A stretch of DNA of 64,000 nt, from contig JALONT010000005.1 in the NCBI GenBank assembly GCA_025454795.1, forward strand, positions 44,335-108,334, given 5' to 3'. This document shows, piece after piece, positions 7,806 through 15,843 of the stretch. Numbering within the stretch: the first letter of the stretch is position 1; each line of letters starts with the position of its first letter. This stretch comes from Bacteroidales bacterium (lineage in GTDB: Bacteria; Bacteroidota; Bacteroidia; Bacteroidales; VadinHA17). Position numbers and translations under genes: made by a program. Below the pieces are notes generated by a model. That model was given only the letters and a program-made list of their open reading frames with translations, made no database searches and had not been told where the DNA came from.

Positions 7806-10598
7806 ATGAATGGGAGCATAGAAATCAGGGGGGCCAGGGTACATAATCTGAAAAATATCAGTCTTAAAATCCCAAGAAACAAGATAGTTGTCATAACGGG
7901 GGTATCAGGTTCCGGAAAATCCTCACTTGCATTTGATACCATTTACGCTGAAGGGCAGAGAAGATATGTTGAAAGTCTTTCTTCATATGCCCGTCAGTTC
8001 CTTGGCAGGATGAACAAGCCCGAGGTCGATTTTATTAACGGTATCCCTCCTGCCATTGCCATTGAGCAGAAGGTGAACTCAAGGAATCCAAGGTCAACTG
8101 TCGGAACCTCGACAGAAATATACGATTATTTAAGGCTTCTTTACGCCAGAATAGGGCGCACTTATTCACCGGTCTCCGGGAAAGAAGTAAAGAAACACAG
8201 TGTTGATGATATTGTGGACTTCCTGGCTTCCCTTCCCGAAGGTTCCAGAGTAATAATCACTTCATCGGGTGATATCCCTGCAAACATTAAGGTAACTGAA
8301 TATTTCTCATTCCTGGCCAAGCAGGGATTCAACCGTATTGAGGTCGACGGTGAGTTGATAAGGACAGATGAAATAACAGGAATTGATGATTTCAAACCCG
8401 GACAACAGATTAATATTGTTATCGACAGGCTTGTGATTGACCATTCAGCAGATAGTTTCAGCAGGGCTGCTGACTCAGGTCAGACTGCATTCCATACGGG
8501 GAAAGGATATTGCCAGGTTGTCATCATAAATGGAAATAGTTACAGAAGGGAAAGCTTTTCCAATAAGTTTGAAGAGGACGGCATTCTGTTTGAGGAGCCG
8601 TCAGAGTACCTCTTCAGCTTTAATAATCCGATGGGGGCCTGTCCGGTCTGCGAGGGCTATGGAAAAATAATCGGCATTGACGAAAATCTTGTAATACCCG
8701 ATCAGAACCTTTCAATATATGAAGACGCGATCGTATGCTGGAAAAGCGAGACAATGAAGAAGTGGAAGGAAAGGCTGATTTCAAATGCGGATAAGTTTGA
8801 TTTACCAGTGCATAAACCTTATTTTCAGCTGACTGATGAACAAAAAGCACTTCTCTGGAAAGGCAACAGGTACTTTTACGGTTTAAACCGTTTTTTCGAT
8901 CATCTCGAAGAAAAAAAATTCAAAATACAGTATAGGGTGTTGCTGAGCCGGTATCGCGGAAAAACAATCTGCCACGAATGCAGAGGTTCAAGACTAAGAA
9001 AAGAAGCAGGTTATGTGATGATTGCTGGAAAAACTATTCAGGAGCTTGTCACAGTTCCCGTCGGAAAACTATATGAATATTTTAAAGACATATCTCTTTC
9101 TCCTCCTGAGGCAATTATTGCTGAGAGGCTTCTGATGGAGATAACCATAAGACTAAGATTCCTCATAGATGTAGGATTACCCTATCTGACTCTCGACAGG
9201 CTCTCATCAACCTTGTCAGGCGGCGAATCGCAGAGGATAAATCTGTCAACATCGCTCGGGAGCAACCTTGTCGGTTCAATGTATATTCTTGATGAACCAA
9301 GCATAGGTCTTCATCCGCGTGATACCAATCTGCTGATAAATGTACTTAAGGAGCTTCGTGACCTTGGAAACACGGTCATTGTTGTTGAACATGAAGAAGA
9401 GATCATCAGAGCCGCCGATGAGATAATTGATATGGGGCCGGAGGCAGGCAGACTGGGTGGTGAGGTGGTATTCCAGGGAGGGCTTGATCTGACTCCTGCA
9501 AATCAGTCCCTTACCGCAAGCTATCTAAGCGGGCGGTTGACTGTACCGGTACCGGCTGCCAGGAGAAAATGGAACAGCTTCATTCAGATAAAAGGGGCAA
9601 GAGAGAATAACCTCAAGGGGATCAATGTAAGGTTCCCTCTTCACACTATTACAGCTGTTACCGGTGTAAGCGGTTCAGGTAAATCGAGCCTTGTCTCCGA
9701 CATCCTTTACAGGATTCTTTCCAACAGACTTTATGGTAACAACCTCAAGCCGGGACAATTCATGGAGATCACCGGAGATATTTCACGGCTTACCGGAGTC
9801 GAGATGGTCGACCAGAATCCTATAGGCAAGTCGAGCCGATCAAATCCTGTGACGTATCTTAAGGTATATGATGAGATACGAAAACTTTATGCTGAACAGC
9901 AGGCTTCTGTTCAGAATAACTTCAAGGCATCACACTTTTCATTCAATATTGAAGGTGGTCGGTGTGAGGAGTGCCAGGGGGAAGGTATAATAAGGGTTGA
10001 GATGCAGTTTATGGCCGATGTGGAGCTAACCTGTGAAGCATGCAAGGGAATGAGATTCAGAAGGGATATCCTGGAGGTCAAATATTTCGGAAAGAATATC
10101 TATGACATGCTTGAGATGACGATTGATGATGCCATTGATTTTTTCAGTGCTCATCCCGGGAGAAATGAAAAGAGGATAACTGAGAAACTTAAACCGTTAT
10201 CCGATGTAGGACTGGGATATATTAAGATGGGACAATCCTCGAGTACACTCTCGGGTGGAGAAAGCCAACGGGTAAAACTTGCGTATTTTCTAAGCCAGGA
10301 AAGAGGAAACGGGCACATCCTGTTTATATTCGATGAACCTACAACAGGGCTTCATTTTCATGATATTAATAAATTGCTCAAATCCATAAATGCGCTTGTT
10401 GATCATGGACATTCCGCTATTCTCATTGAACACAACCTGGAGGTTATCAAGAGCTGTGACTGGATTATCGATCTCGGACCGGAGGGTGGTGAAGGGGGAG
10501 GTAATGTGGTTTTTGAGGGTAAACCTGAGGATCTTGTTAAATGCAAGGGATCATACACAGGGAATTACCTGGCTCCGAAAGTGATAAAAAAAACATAG
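7806..10598 (+). CDS. uvrA: Excinuclease ABC subunit A
   Basis: UvrA is the damage-sensing ATPase of nucleotide excision repair; as a dimer it loads UvrB at bulky DNA lesions. The 930-residue protein has the normal two-ABC-module layout. The first Walker A GVSGSGKSSL is near residue 33, and the first zinc module pairs CPVC (about 278) with CHEC (about 397). The first ABC signature LSGGESQR is near 470, the second Walker A GVSGSGKSSL near 620, the second zinc module CEEC/CEAC near 720-745, and the second LSGGESQR near 820. Nothing is missing. A GTG directly before the ATG is an alternative start. The gene is divergent from the ECF sigma gene and ends in a stem-loop shared with a convergent gene. 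Confidence 0.97.
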   Translation: MNGSIEIRGARVHNLKNISLKIPRNKIVVITGVSGSGKSSLAFDTIYAEGQRRYVESLSSYARQFLGRMNKPEVDFINGIPPAIAIEQKVNSRNPRSTVGTSTEIYDYLRLLYARIGRTYSPVSGKEVKKHSVDDIVDFLASLPEGSRVIITSSGDIPANIKVTEYFSFLAKQGFNRIEVDGELIRTDEITGIDDFKPGQQINIVIDRLVIDHSADSFSRAADSGQTAFHTGKGYCQVVIINGNSYRRESFSNKFEEDGILFEEPSEYLFSFNNPMGACPVCEGYGKIIGIDENLVIPDQNLSIYEDAIVCWKSETMKKWKERLISNADKFDLPVHKPYFQLTDEQKALLWKGNRYFYGLNRFFDHLEEKKFKIQYRVLLSRYRGKTICHECRGSRLRKEAGYVMIAGKTIQELVTVPVGKLYEYFKDISLSPPEAIIAERLLMEITIRLRFLIDVGLPYLTLDRLSSTLSGGESQRINLSTSLGSNLVGSMYILDEPSIGLHPRDTNLLINVLKELRDLGNTVIVVEHEEEIIRAADEIIDMGPEAGRLGGEVVFQGGLDLTPANQSLTASYLSGRLTVPVPAARRKWNSFIQIKGARENNLKGINVRFPLHTITAVTGVSGSGKSSLVSDILYRILSNRLYGNNLKPGQFMEITGDISRLTGVEMVDQNPIGKSSRSNPVTYLKVYDEIRKLYAEQQASVQNNFKASHFSFNIEGGRCEECQGEGIIRVEMQFMADVELTCEACKGMRFRRDILEVKYFGKNIYDMLEMTIDDAIDFFSAHPGRNEKRITEKLKPLSDVGLGYIKMGQSSSTLSGGESQRVKLAYFLSQERGNGHILFIFDEPTTGLHFHDINKLLKSINALVDHGHSAILIEHNLEVIKSCDWIIDLGPEGGEGGGNVVFEGKPEDLVKCKGSYTGNYLAPKVIKKT

Positions 10599-10621
10599 GG
10601 ACGCTGCACACAACGTCCCTA
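10596..10621. terminator. Stem-loop between convergent uvrA and a secreted-protein gene
   Basis: TAGGGACG and CGTCCCTA form an eight-base-pair stem with a ten-base loop, and the uvrA stop codon is its first three bases. It could act as a bidirectional terminator, or it may be a copy of a dispersed AGGGACG palindrome. There is no clear U-tract on the plus side. Confidence 0.55.
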
Positions 10622-10644
10622 CAGTTATATTACTGATTAACAGA

Positions 10645-11088
10645 TTATTTCTTCAGTTTGAATCCAAACATTATTGCAACACAACCGCTGGCCGGAGTAT
10701 CACCGGGTTTATTGAATGATGTAACTTTAACCACGACTTTCAGCTGCTGGCTCGACTGGAGCTTGAAATCCCACGTGGGTGCATAATCCTTATCCTTGTT
10801 TGAATAAAGGACATTCTTATTGACATCGAGGATCTTAAATTCGATTGAAGGGAGTTTATCCTCTCCTACAATAGCTATCCTGTACTCCATATCGGAATAG
10901 AATGTTTTATACAGTTCTGCTTCTTCTCCTTCGACCAGTACTGCTGCATGGTAATTTCCATCATGTGTATAGCCACCAAGTTCCGGAAGGCACTCTTTCT
11001 TGGCAAATGCTTTGCATTGTGCATCAACTGAACCGCTGTAGGCAAATAAAACAAATGCCAGTACTGGTATAGTCTTTAATAGTCTCAT
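10645..11088 (-). CDS. Small secreted protein, function unknown (147 aa)
   Basis: I do not recognise this family. The N-terminus is a typical Sec signal peptide (MRLLKTIPVLAFVLFAYSG, with cleavage expected after VDA or AQ). The mature part has about 120 residues and is mostly beta-strand-like, with Cys residues near its start and one near the end (ASGCVA), suggesting a disulfide in the periplasm. It lies seven bases after a lipoprotein gene on the same strand, and the two are likely co-transcribed and may act together at the cell envelope. Nothing in the sequence points to an enzyme. Confidence 0.8.
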   Translation of the reverse strand: MRLLKTIPVLAFVLFAYSGSVDAQCKAFAKKECLPELGGYTHDGNYHAAVLVEGEEAELYKTFYSDMEYRIAIVGEDKLPSIEFKILDVNKNVLYSNKDKDYAPTWDFKLQSSQQLKVVVKVTSFNKPGDTPASGCVAIMFGFKLKK

Positions 11089-11095
11089 AGCTCAA

Positions 11096-12013
11096 TTATT
11101 TAACAAATGAATTTCTAATCTCCATTACAGTAGATGCAAGCTCCATGAAAACAGGAGGAGTCATATCTGTTTTAATTTCTGATTTCAGGATAGTGGTATT
11201 GGATGCCTGGTCATATTCCGGTCTGATCGGTGTTGTATCTATCTTGATCTTGTCAAAAACTGCCTTAAGTTTAGCTACCTGAACCATCAGTTCATCAACT
11301 GCAGGATTTCCTTTGCTGCTGTTAAGCAGATCCAGAAGAATGTCAATTGAAAGTTTCTGATCAATGATCCTGCCGACAAGCTTATTGCCGTTGAATTCTT
11401 TCATATCGACGAGCTGAGTTGATATGTAGAGACCTTCAATCCACCCGCCTACAAGCACCATGGCTGCAGTTGCCGGCTGCCCGTTATCTTCCAGGTATGA
11501 ATTTGAATTCATGAAGGTCTGAGAGACTATATCCATGATAACCTCGCCGTTATTGATATTCTCCTCAAGCTTATCAATATCCGCCTGTTCGATTGCTTTG
11601 AGAATACCCAGGCCGTCGGCCATCTTCTTGGCAGCATTCATATAATCAATTAGCAGCTGTGTCTGCTCATACATGCTTGCAATGCTGAGATCGCAGGTGT
11701 AAATCCCCAGGTTAAGGGCCATTGATTTATTTGTCACGTATGTATTGACATTTGAAACAGGGTTAAGAAGGTTGTCCTCAAACATTGCTCCTGCAGATTT
11801 GATCAGCATTGCTGATTCAAGTGGGGATGGCAGTGCATTGAAAATCTTTTCTGCCTGTTTAATATCCTGTAATATCTCAGTATTATCCTTTGGCATATCT
11901 ACTGTCACATCTTTCTGGGCAGCTTTCTTCCCACCTTTGCAACCTGCAGATAAACCGAGAATCACTATTAATACCACTAAAATACCTGAACTAATTCCGT
12001 ACTTTCTATTCAT
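11096..12013 (-). CDS. Predicted lipoprotein, function unknown (305 aa)
   Basis: The N-terminus carries a lipoprotein signal peptide ending in LSAGC, so the product should be anchored by a lipid on Cys about 25 residues in. A Gly/Lys linker follows. The mature domain appears largely alpha-helical, with segments such as LESAMLIKSAGAMFEDNLLNP and MALNLGIYTCDLSIASMYEQ, and the Tyr/Thr-rich YTCDLSIASMYEQ stretch looks conserved in style. I know no function for this type of protein. It is the first gene of a two-gene unit with the small secreted protein seven bases downstream. A possible TACGTTTG -7 box lies just upstream. Confidence 0.82.
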   Translation of the reverse strand: MNRKYGISSGILVVLIVILGLSAGCKGGKKAAQKDVTVDMPKDNTEILQDIKQAEKIFNALPSPLESAMLIKSAGAMFEDNLLNPVSNVNTYVTNKSMALNLGIYTCDLSIASMYEQTQLLIDYMNAAKKMADGLGILKAIEQADIDKLEENINNGEVIMDIVSQTFMNSNSYLEDNGQPATAAMVLVGGWIEGLYISTQLVDMKEFNGNKLVGRIIDQKLSIDILLDLLNSSKGNPAVDELMVQVAKLKAVFDKIKIDTTPIRPEYDQASNTTILKSEIKTDMTPPVFMELASTVMEIRNSFVK

Positions 12014-12033
12014 TGATTTAAGTATTTAATTGT

Positions 12034-12041
12034 CAAACGTA
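12034..12041 (-). promoter_or_regulatory. Putative -7 box (TACGTTTG) of the lipoprotein gene
   Basis: It matches TAnnTTTG on the minus strand 21 bases upstream of the lipoprotein ATG, giving a short leader. No -33 element is evident. Confidence 0.45.
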
Positions 12042-12131
12042 ATTCCCGACTAAATTAGTATATTATTTTTATTTTTCAAAAACAACAACAGGTAATTGAC
12101 TCTATTTCTAACTTTGTTAAAAAATATTACG

Positions 12132-12647
12132 GTGATTAAATCAGAAAAAAGACTAAAAGAGCTCTCTTCCATCCTCAACAGGATTAATAAAACAGCTGTT
12201 TCCGAAGCAATAAAATCACTTAGAGAAGAGGAACCTTTTGAAGGGGTAATAGGTCTGCTTGCTTCATTCTATGACAGATCTGAAGATAAAATAGTCTGTA
12301 AGACAATTGAGGATTTTTTTAATGACATCAGAGATCAGGCAGCTCGTATTGAAGTAATTACAGAGATCAGAAAACCATGGAAAGCAAACACAATAAGTAT
12401 GCTGGTCGCCTCATGCTGGCAGTCCGGACTCGATTATTCAGATTATCTGCCTGATATGGCAAGAACTTTTCTGAAAAGCGATTATGCCACTGCAATTGAA
12501 TGCATGACAGTCATTGAAGGATCCATACAGAACAGCACAAGGGTAAGGAAAGATGAGATAATCAACATCATCATGGAGAGTCCGCAGGCTTTTATGAATG
12601 AGAAAAATGTACTCGTTCATGAGCTGATAGCAATCCTTGAAAGATAG
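12132..12647 (+). CDS. Helical protein of unknown function (about 171 aa)
   Basis: An unrecognised, probably cytosolic, all-helical protein. Acidic and basic amphipathic helices repeat about every 35-40 residues (for example IGLLASFYDRSEDKIV, VITEIRKPWKANTISMLVASCWQSG and YLPDMARTFLKSDYATAIECM), reminiscent of HEAT/ARM-like repeats. I choose a GTG start because the sequence TAACTTTG, a good -7 box, occupies 12109-12116. A TTG at 12096 would place that promoter inside the gene and add a hydrophobic tail. Either start is possible. The gene is divergent from the lipoprotein unit and is followed by a G/C-run palindromic repeat. Confidence 0.7.
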   Translation: MIKSEKRLKELSSILNRINKTAVSEAIKSLREEEPFEGVIGLLASFYDRSEDKIVCKTIEDFFNDIRDQAARIEVITEIRKPWKANTISMLVASCWQSGLDYSDYLPDMARTFLKSDYATAIECMTVIEGSIQNSTRVRKDEIINIIMESPQAFMNEKNVLVHELIAILER

Positions 12648-12650
12648 TAA

Positions 12651-12716
12651 TATCCTCCCTTCAGGGGGGTGTTTTTGATATTTGGAACATCCCCCTATCC
12701 CCCCTCAAGGGGGAAT
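12651..12716. repeat. G/C-run palindromic repeat
   Basis: Two neighbouring palindromes, CCTCCCTTCAGGGGGG and CCCCCCTCAAGGGGG, lie between convergent genes. They may form terminator-like hairpins for both strands, and they belong to the same style of repeat as 5781-5836. Confidence 0.55.
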
Positions 12717-12720
12717 CACC

Positions 12721-13698
12721 TCAATCTTCCGTTGAAAAGTACTTCATGAACTGTGTTCTTTCGTAAACCACAGGCTTTGAATATTTGCGGTAATTCAGCT
12801 TTCCCCTGAAATCGTTAACCGATTTGTACCCGCCTGCATCCATCCACTCTTCCATCTGATGGTTCATGGTTTTGATGTACTTAATCCCTTTTTCATACAA
12901 TACAGAGCAAACCTGTACTGAATTGGCTCCGACAAGAAGGTATTTCAGGGCATCATTACCGCTGTGAACACCTGTGGATGCAGAAAGATCAATTTTAATA
13001 TCCTGGGCAGATGCCATTCCAATCCATCTCAATACATAACGTTTTTCAATTTCTGAACTAAAGATTGAAGCAGGAATAATCTCAATTTTATTCAGGTCAA
13101 TATCAGGTTCATAAAATCTGTTGAACATCACAACCCCTTCGACTCCCCTCATATATAACTGATCGATGATATAAAGAATGTTTGAAAACCTTAATCCCAG
13201 CTTAACAGCAATGGGTATCCTGATTGTCTTTTTCAGCTTTTCAACAAGGTCAAAGTAGATCTTTTCCGAATCCGGAGCCGATTTCTTTCTGTCGACCGGG
13301 AGATAGAACACATTGATCTCCAAAGCATCTGCGCCTGCTTCCGCAATATTCTTTGCAAAACCGGTCCATCCGCCTGATGAGTAGCAATTTATGCTTGGAA
13401 TAACAGGTATGGAGAGGTTTTCCTTGGCTTTTCTGATAAGCGCCAGATACTCATCGACAGAATTGGACCTTGTGTAATTGGCAATATAATCCTCAGCCTC
13501 AGGATATCCCGGTGATACGGGGATTGTACTGATATGGTGATTGATCTGCTCCTCGAAAAGGGATTTAAGAACGACTGCCCCTGCTCCCGATTCTTCTGCT
13601 TCTTTCAGGTGTTCAATATTTGATGTTAATCTGCTGCTGCTTACAATCAAAGGACTCTTCAGGTCCAATCCAAGGTATCGTACAGAAAGCTTATCCAT
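12721..13698 (-). CDS. Dihydroorotate dehydrogenase-like flavoprotein
   Basis: A 325-residue FMN-binding TIM-barrel protein related to class 1 dihydroorotate dehydrogenase (PyrD). Family features are the N-terminal LSVRYLGLDLKSPLIVSSS, an SINCYSSGGWTGFAKNIAEAGADALEINV segment, the IPIAVKLG strand and a TGVHSGNDALKYLLVGANSVQVCS phosphate-binding end. The loop usually carrying the catalytic base lies near SINCYSS; I cannot tell whether orotate is the real substrate. Bacteroidota often encode such a PyrD-like protein in addition to true PyrD, so I annotate it as PyrD-like only. It follows the YggS-type gene by 19 bases, suggesting co-transcription. Confidence 0.85.
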   Translation of the reverse strand: MDKLSVRYLGLDLKSPLIVSSSRLTSNIEHLKEAEESGAGAVVLKSLFEEQINHHISTIPVSPGYPEAEDYIANYTRSNSVDEYLALIRKAKENLSIPVIPSINCYSSGGWTGFAKNIAEAGADALEINVFYLPVDRKKSAPDSEKIYFDLVEKLKKTIRIPIAVKLGLRFSNILYIIDQLYMRGVEGVVMFNRFYEPDIDLNKIEIIPASIFSSEIEKRYVLRWIGMASAQDIKIDLSASTGVHSGNDALKYLLVGANSVQVCSVLYEKGIKYIKTMNHQMEEWMDAGGYKSVNDFRGKLNYRKYSKPVVYERTQFMKYFSTED

Positions 13699-13717
13699 AT
13701 AATATTAATTGAATGAT

Positions 13718-14386
13718 TTATAATCGCTCTCCAAATATAAGACTTCCTATCCTTATTATTGTACTTCCTTCTTCAACCGCTATTTTATAATCGCCTGACA
13801 TTCCCATTGAGATTTCTGTAAAGTCCGGATCTCCGCTAAAATATGTCGTTTTCAGATTCTTAAAACATTCTGTCAGGAATCTGAATTCATCCCGCACCTG
13901 TTCCTCATTATCAGTGAAAGTTGCCATGCCCATTACCCCGCAAAGTCTTACTGATTCAAAATGGCGGAACTCTTCTGATTCCATCATTACAGTAACCTCT
14001 TCAGGGCTGAAGCCGAATTTCGTCTCCTCCTTTGCGATATGAAACTGGAGAAGGCAGTCCACTTTCCTGCCGTTTTTCAAAGCTTCAGCATCAATGATCC
14101 TCAGTAACTTAAATGAATCTACCGAGTGTATCATGCTGATAAAAGGAACAATATATTTAACCTTGTTGCTCTGGAGGTGTCCTATCAGATGCCATTCAAT
14201 ATCCAGGGGCAGAAGTTCTTTTTTTGATAGTATCTCCTGTACCCTGTTTTCACCAAATATCCTGTGGCCCGTGTTATAAACTTCAAGAATATCGCTTACA
14301 CTCTTTGTCTTGGATACAGCTACCAGCTTAACAGATGAAGGAAGATGCTGTTTGAGTAAAATGATATTTGAAGCTGTATCGGACAT
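13718..14386 (-). CDS. YggS/PLPBP-family pyridoxal phosphate homeostasis protein
   Basis: A 222-residue PLP-binding protein of the YggS/PROSC family, a single TIM-barrel domain that helps keep PLP and amino/keto acid pools balanced and has no known catalytic reaction. Family marks are the PLP lysine in VAVSKTKSVSDI near residue 26, FGENRVQE near 46, WHLIGHLQSNK near 65, SMGMSGDYKIAVEEGST near 190 and the terminal RIGSLIFGER. Length is normal. It appears to be first in a unit with the PyrD-like gene, and a TACTTTTG -7 box lies just upstream. Confidence 0.95.
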   Translation of the reverse strand: MSDTASNIILLKQHLPSSVKLVAVSKTKSVSDILEVYNTGHRIFGENRVQEILSKKELLPLDIEWHLIGHLQSNKVKYIVPFISMIHSVDSFKLLRIIDAEALKNGRKVDCLLQFHIAKEETKFGFSPEEVTVMMESEEFRHFESVRLCGVMGMATFTDNEEQVRDEFRFLTECFKNLKTTYFSGDPDFTEISMGMSGDYKIAVEEGSTIIRIGSLIFGERL

Positions 14387-14405
14387 TATTTAAAATGTGA
14401 TATAG

Positions 14406-14413
14406 CAAAAGTA
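14406..14413 (-). promoter_or_regulatory. Putative -7 box (TACTTTTG) of the yggS-type gene
   Basis: A minus-strand TAnnTTTG match 20 bases upstream of the ATG. It lies next to, but outside, the CACAGAG-type repeat. Confidence 0.45.
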
Positions 14414-14454
14414 GAAAAAGTGAACAGCTATATGAAGGAATTGTGAAAGTATTT

Positions 14455-14570
14455 CTCTGTGTAACTCTGTCTAATCTCTGTGAAACTCTCCCGATAGATC
14501 GGGATAAGTTGTGTAAGTTCATTTTTTTGTTACACTGAGAAGCACAGAGATTTCACAGAGGTTCACAGAG
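14455..14570. repeat. CACAGAG-type inverted repeat element
   Basis: The left half reads CTCTGTGTAACTCTG and CTCTGTGAAACTCT; the right half reads GTTACACTGAGAAGCACAGAG and CACAGAGGTTCACAGAG. The halves are inverted relative to each other and could form a long imperfect hairpin. A small perfect palindrome, CCCGATAGATCGGG, sits in the middle. It lies upstream of the yggS-type gene and downstream of the DUF1015 gene. Confidence 0.65.
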
Positions 14571-14576
14571 TACAAA

Positions 14577-15827
14577 TTAGTCTAGCAAGTGGATCACGAG
14601 TCCGCTTCTGAGTTTCGGTTCAAACCATGTTGATTTGGGTGGCATTATATTTCCTGAATCGGCAATGGTAATTAGCTGGTCCATCGACACAGGATAGAGT
14701 GCAAATGCAACTTTCATATCTCCACTGTCTACCCTTTTCTTCAGCTCGCCCAGACCCCTTATACCTCCGATAAAATCGATACGCTTCGACCTGCGGAGAT
14801 CCTGGATATCAAGAACAGGGGCCAGTATCTGGCTGGTCAGTATAGTTACATCTAATATCCCGATGGGATCATTATCATCAAAGGTACCTTTTTTTGCGGT
14901 AAGACTGTACCATCTTCCGTCAAGATACATCGAAAAGTTGTGGAGTCTCCTGGGTTTATAGATCCTGGTTCCTTTATCTCTGATCTCAAATCCGGCATCC
15001 AGTTTCGCAATGAATTCTTCATTTGAAAGACCATTAAGGTCCTTGATTGTTCTGTTATAATCTATTATCCTTAGCTGATCAGCCGGGAAATGAACCGCAA
15101 GGAAGAAATTATACTCTTCTGTCCCGTTATGTTTCGGATTATTTTCCCTTTTCTCTTTGCCCACGAGAGCAGCTGCAGCTGTTCTGTGGTGCCCGTCGGC
15201 AACATAAGTAAAGGGTACTTTTTCAGCAAAAAGTTTTTCGATCTGCCGGTTAGTCTCTGGATTGCGGACGACCCAGAAGTGATGTCCGAATCCGTCTTCA
15301 GCTTTAAAATCGTACTCTGGCTTTTCCTTTCTCACTATCTTTTTAACAATCGCATCTATCTCCTTTACAGAAGGATAGGTAAAGAACACCGGTTCAATAT
15401 TGGCATTATTTGTACGAATATGCACCATCCGGTCCTGTTCTTTATCGGGACGGGTAAGCTCATGTTTCTTTATGATGCCATTCAGATAATCATCAACAGA
15501 GGCACACCCGACAATTCCGTATTGAGTACGTCCTGCCATGGTCTGTGCATATATATAGAACGATGGAGTTTCATCCTGTAAAAGCCAGCCATTTTTCTGC
15601 CAGAGTGCAAAATTATCAACCGACTTTTCATATACCGCATCAGAATGATTGTCTGTATCAGAGGGAAGATCTATTTCTGCCCTTGTGATATGAAGTAATG
15701 AAGTTTCTTTACCATCAGCCATTGCTGAGGCCTCTTCCGCATTCATAACATCATATGGCAGACAAGCCAGTTCTTTAGCAATCTCACGGGGAGGTCTGAG
15801 TCCCCTGAAAGGTTTCAAAACTGCCAT
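14577..15827 (-). CDS. DUF1015 family protein next to serA/serC
   Basis: A 416-residue member of the DUF1015 family. Conserved marks are the N-terminal LKPFRGLRPPREIAKELACLPYDVM, HITRAEIDLP, a KHELTRPDKEQDR segment, and YVADGHHRTAAAA, with D211-G-H-H-R215. It follows serC and serA with a 16-base gap to serA, a layout frequent in Bacteroidota, so a role linked to serine or phosphoserine is likely. The DGHHR signature recalls the GxHR/DGHHR motif of ParB/sulfiredoxin-fold enzymes, including free-serine kinases of the SerK/SbnI type; that is my inference from a short motif, not a proven relation. No signal peptide or membrane segment is present. Confidence 0.88.
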   Translation of the reverse strand: MAVLKPFRGLRPPREIAKELACLPYDVMNAEEASAMADGKETSLLHITRAEIDLPSDTDNHSDAVYEKSVDNFALWQKNGWLLQDETPSFYIYAQTMAGRTQYGIVGCASVDDYLNGIIKKHELTRPDKEQDRMVHIRTNNANIEPVFFTYPSVKEIDAIVKKIVRKEKPEYDFKAEDGFGHHFWVVRNPETNRQIEKLFAEKVPFTYVADGHHRTAAAALVGKEKRENNPKHNGTEEYNFFLAVHFPADQLRIIDYNRTIKDLNGLSNEEFIAKLDAGFEIRDKGTRIYKPRRLHNFSMYLDGRWYSLTAKKGTFDDNDPIGILDVTILTSQILAPVLDIQDLRRSKRIDFIGGIRGLGELKKRVDSGDMKVAFALYPVSMDQLITIADSGNIMPPKSTWFEPKLRSGLVIHLLD

Positions 15828-15843
15828 CAGTACCGTTTTAATA

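Noticed and set aside
12721..13698. PyrD-like protein as true dihydroorotate dehydrogenase
   Set aside because: Bacteroidota usually have a separate pyrD, no pyrimidine gene is near, and I could not confirm the catalytic loop; only a family-level call is justified.
14455..14570. CACAGAG repeats as a CRISPR array
   Set aside because: Units are short, variable and arranged as inverted pairs without regular unique spacers, and no cas gene is near.
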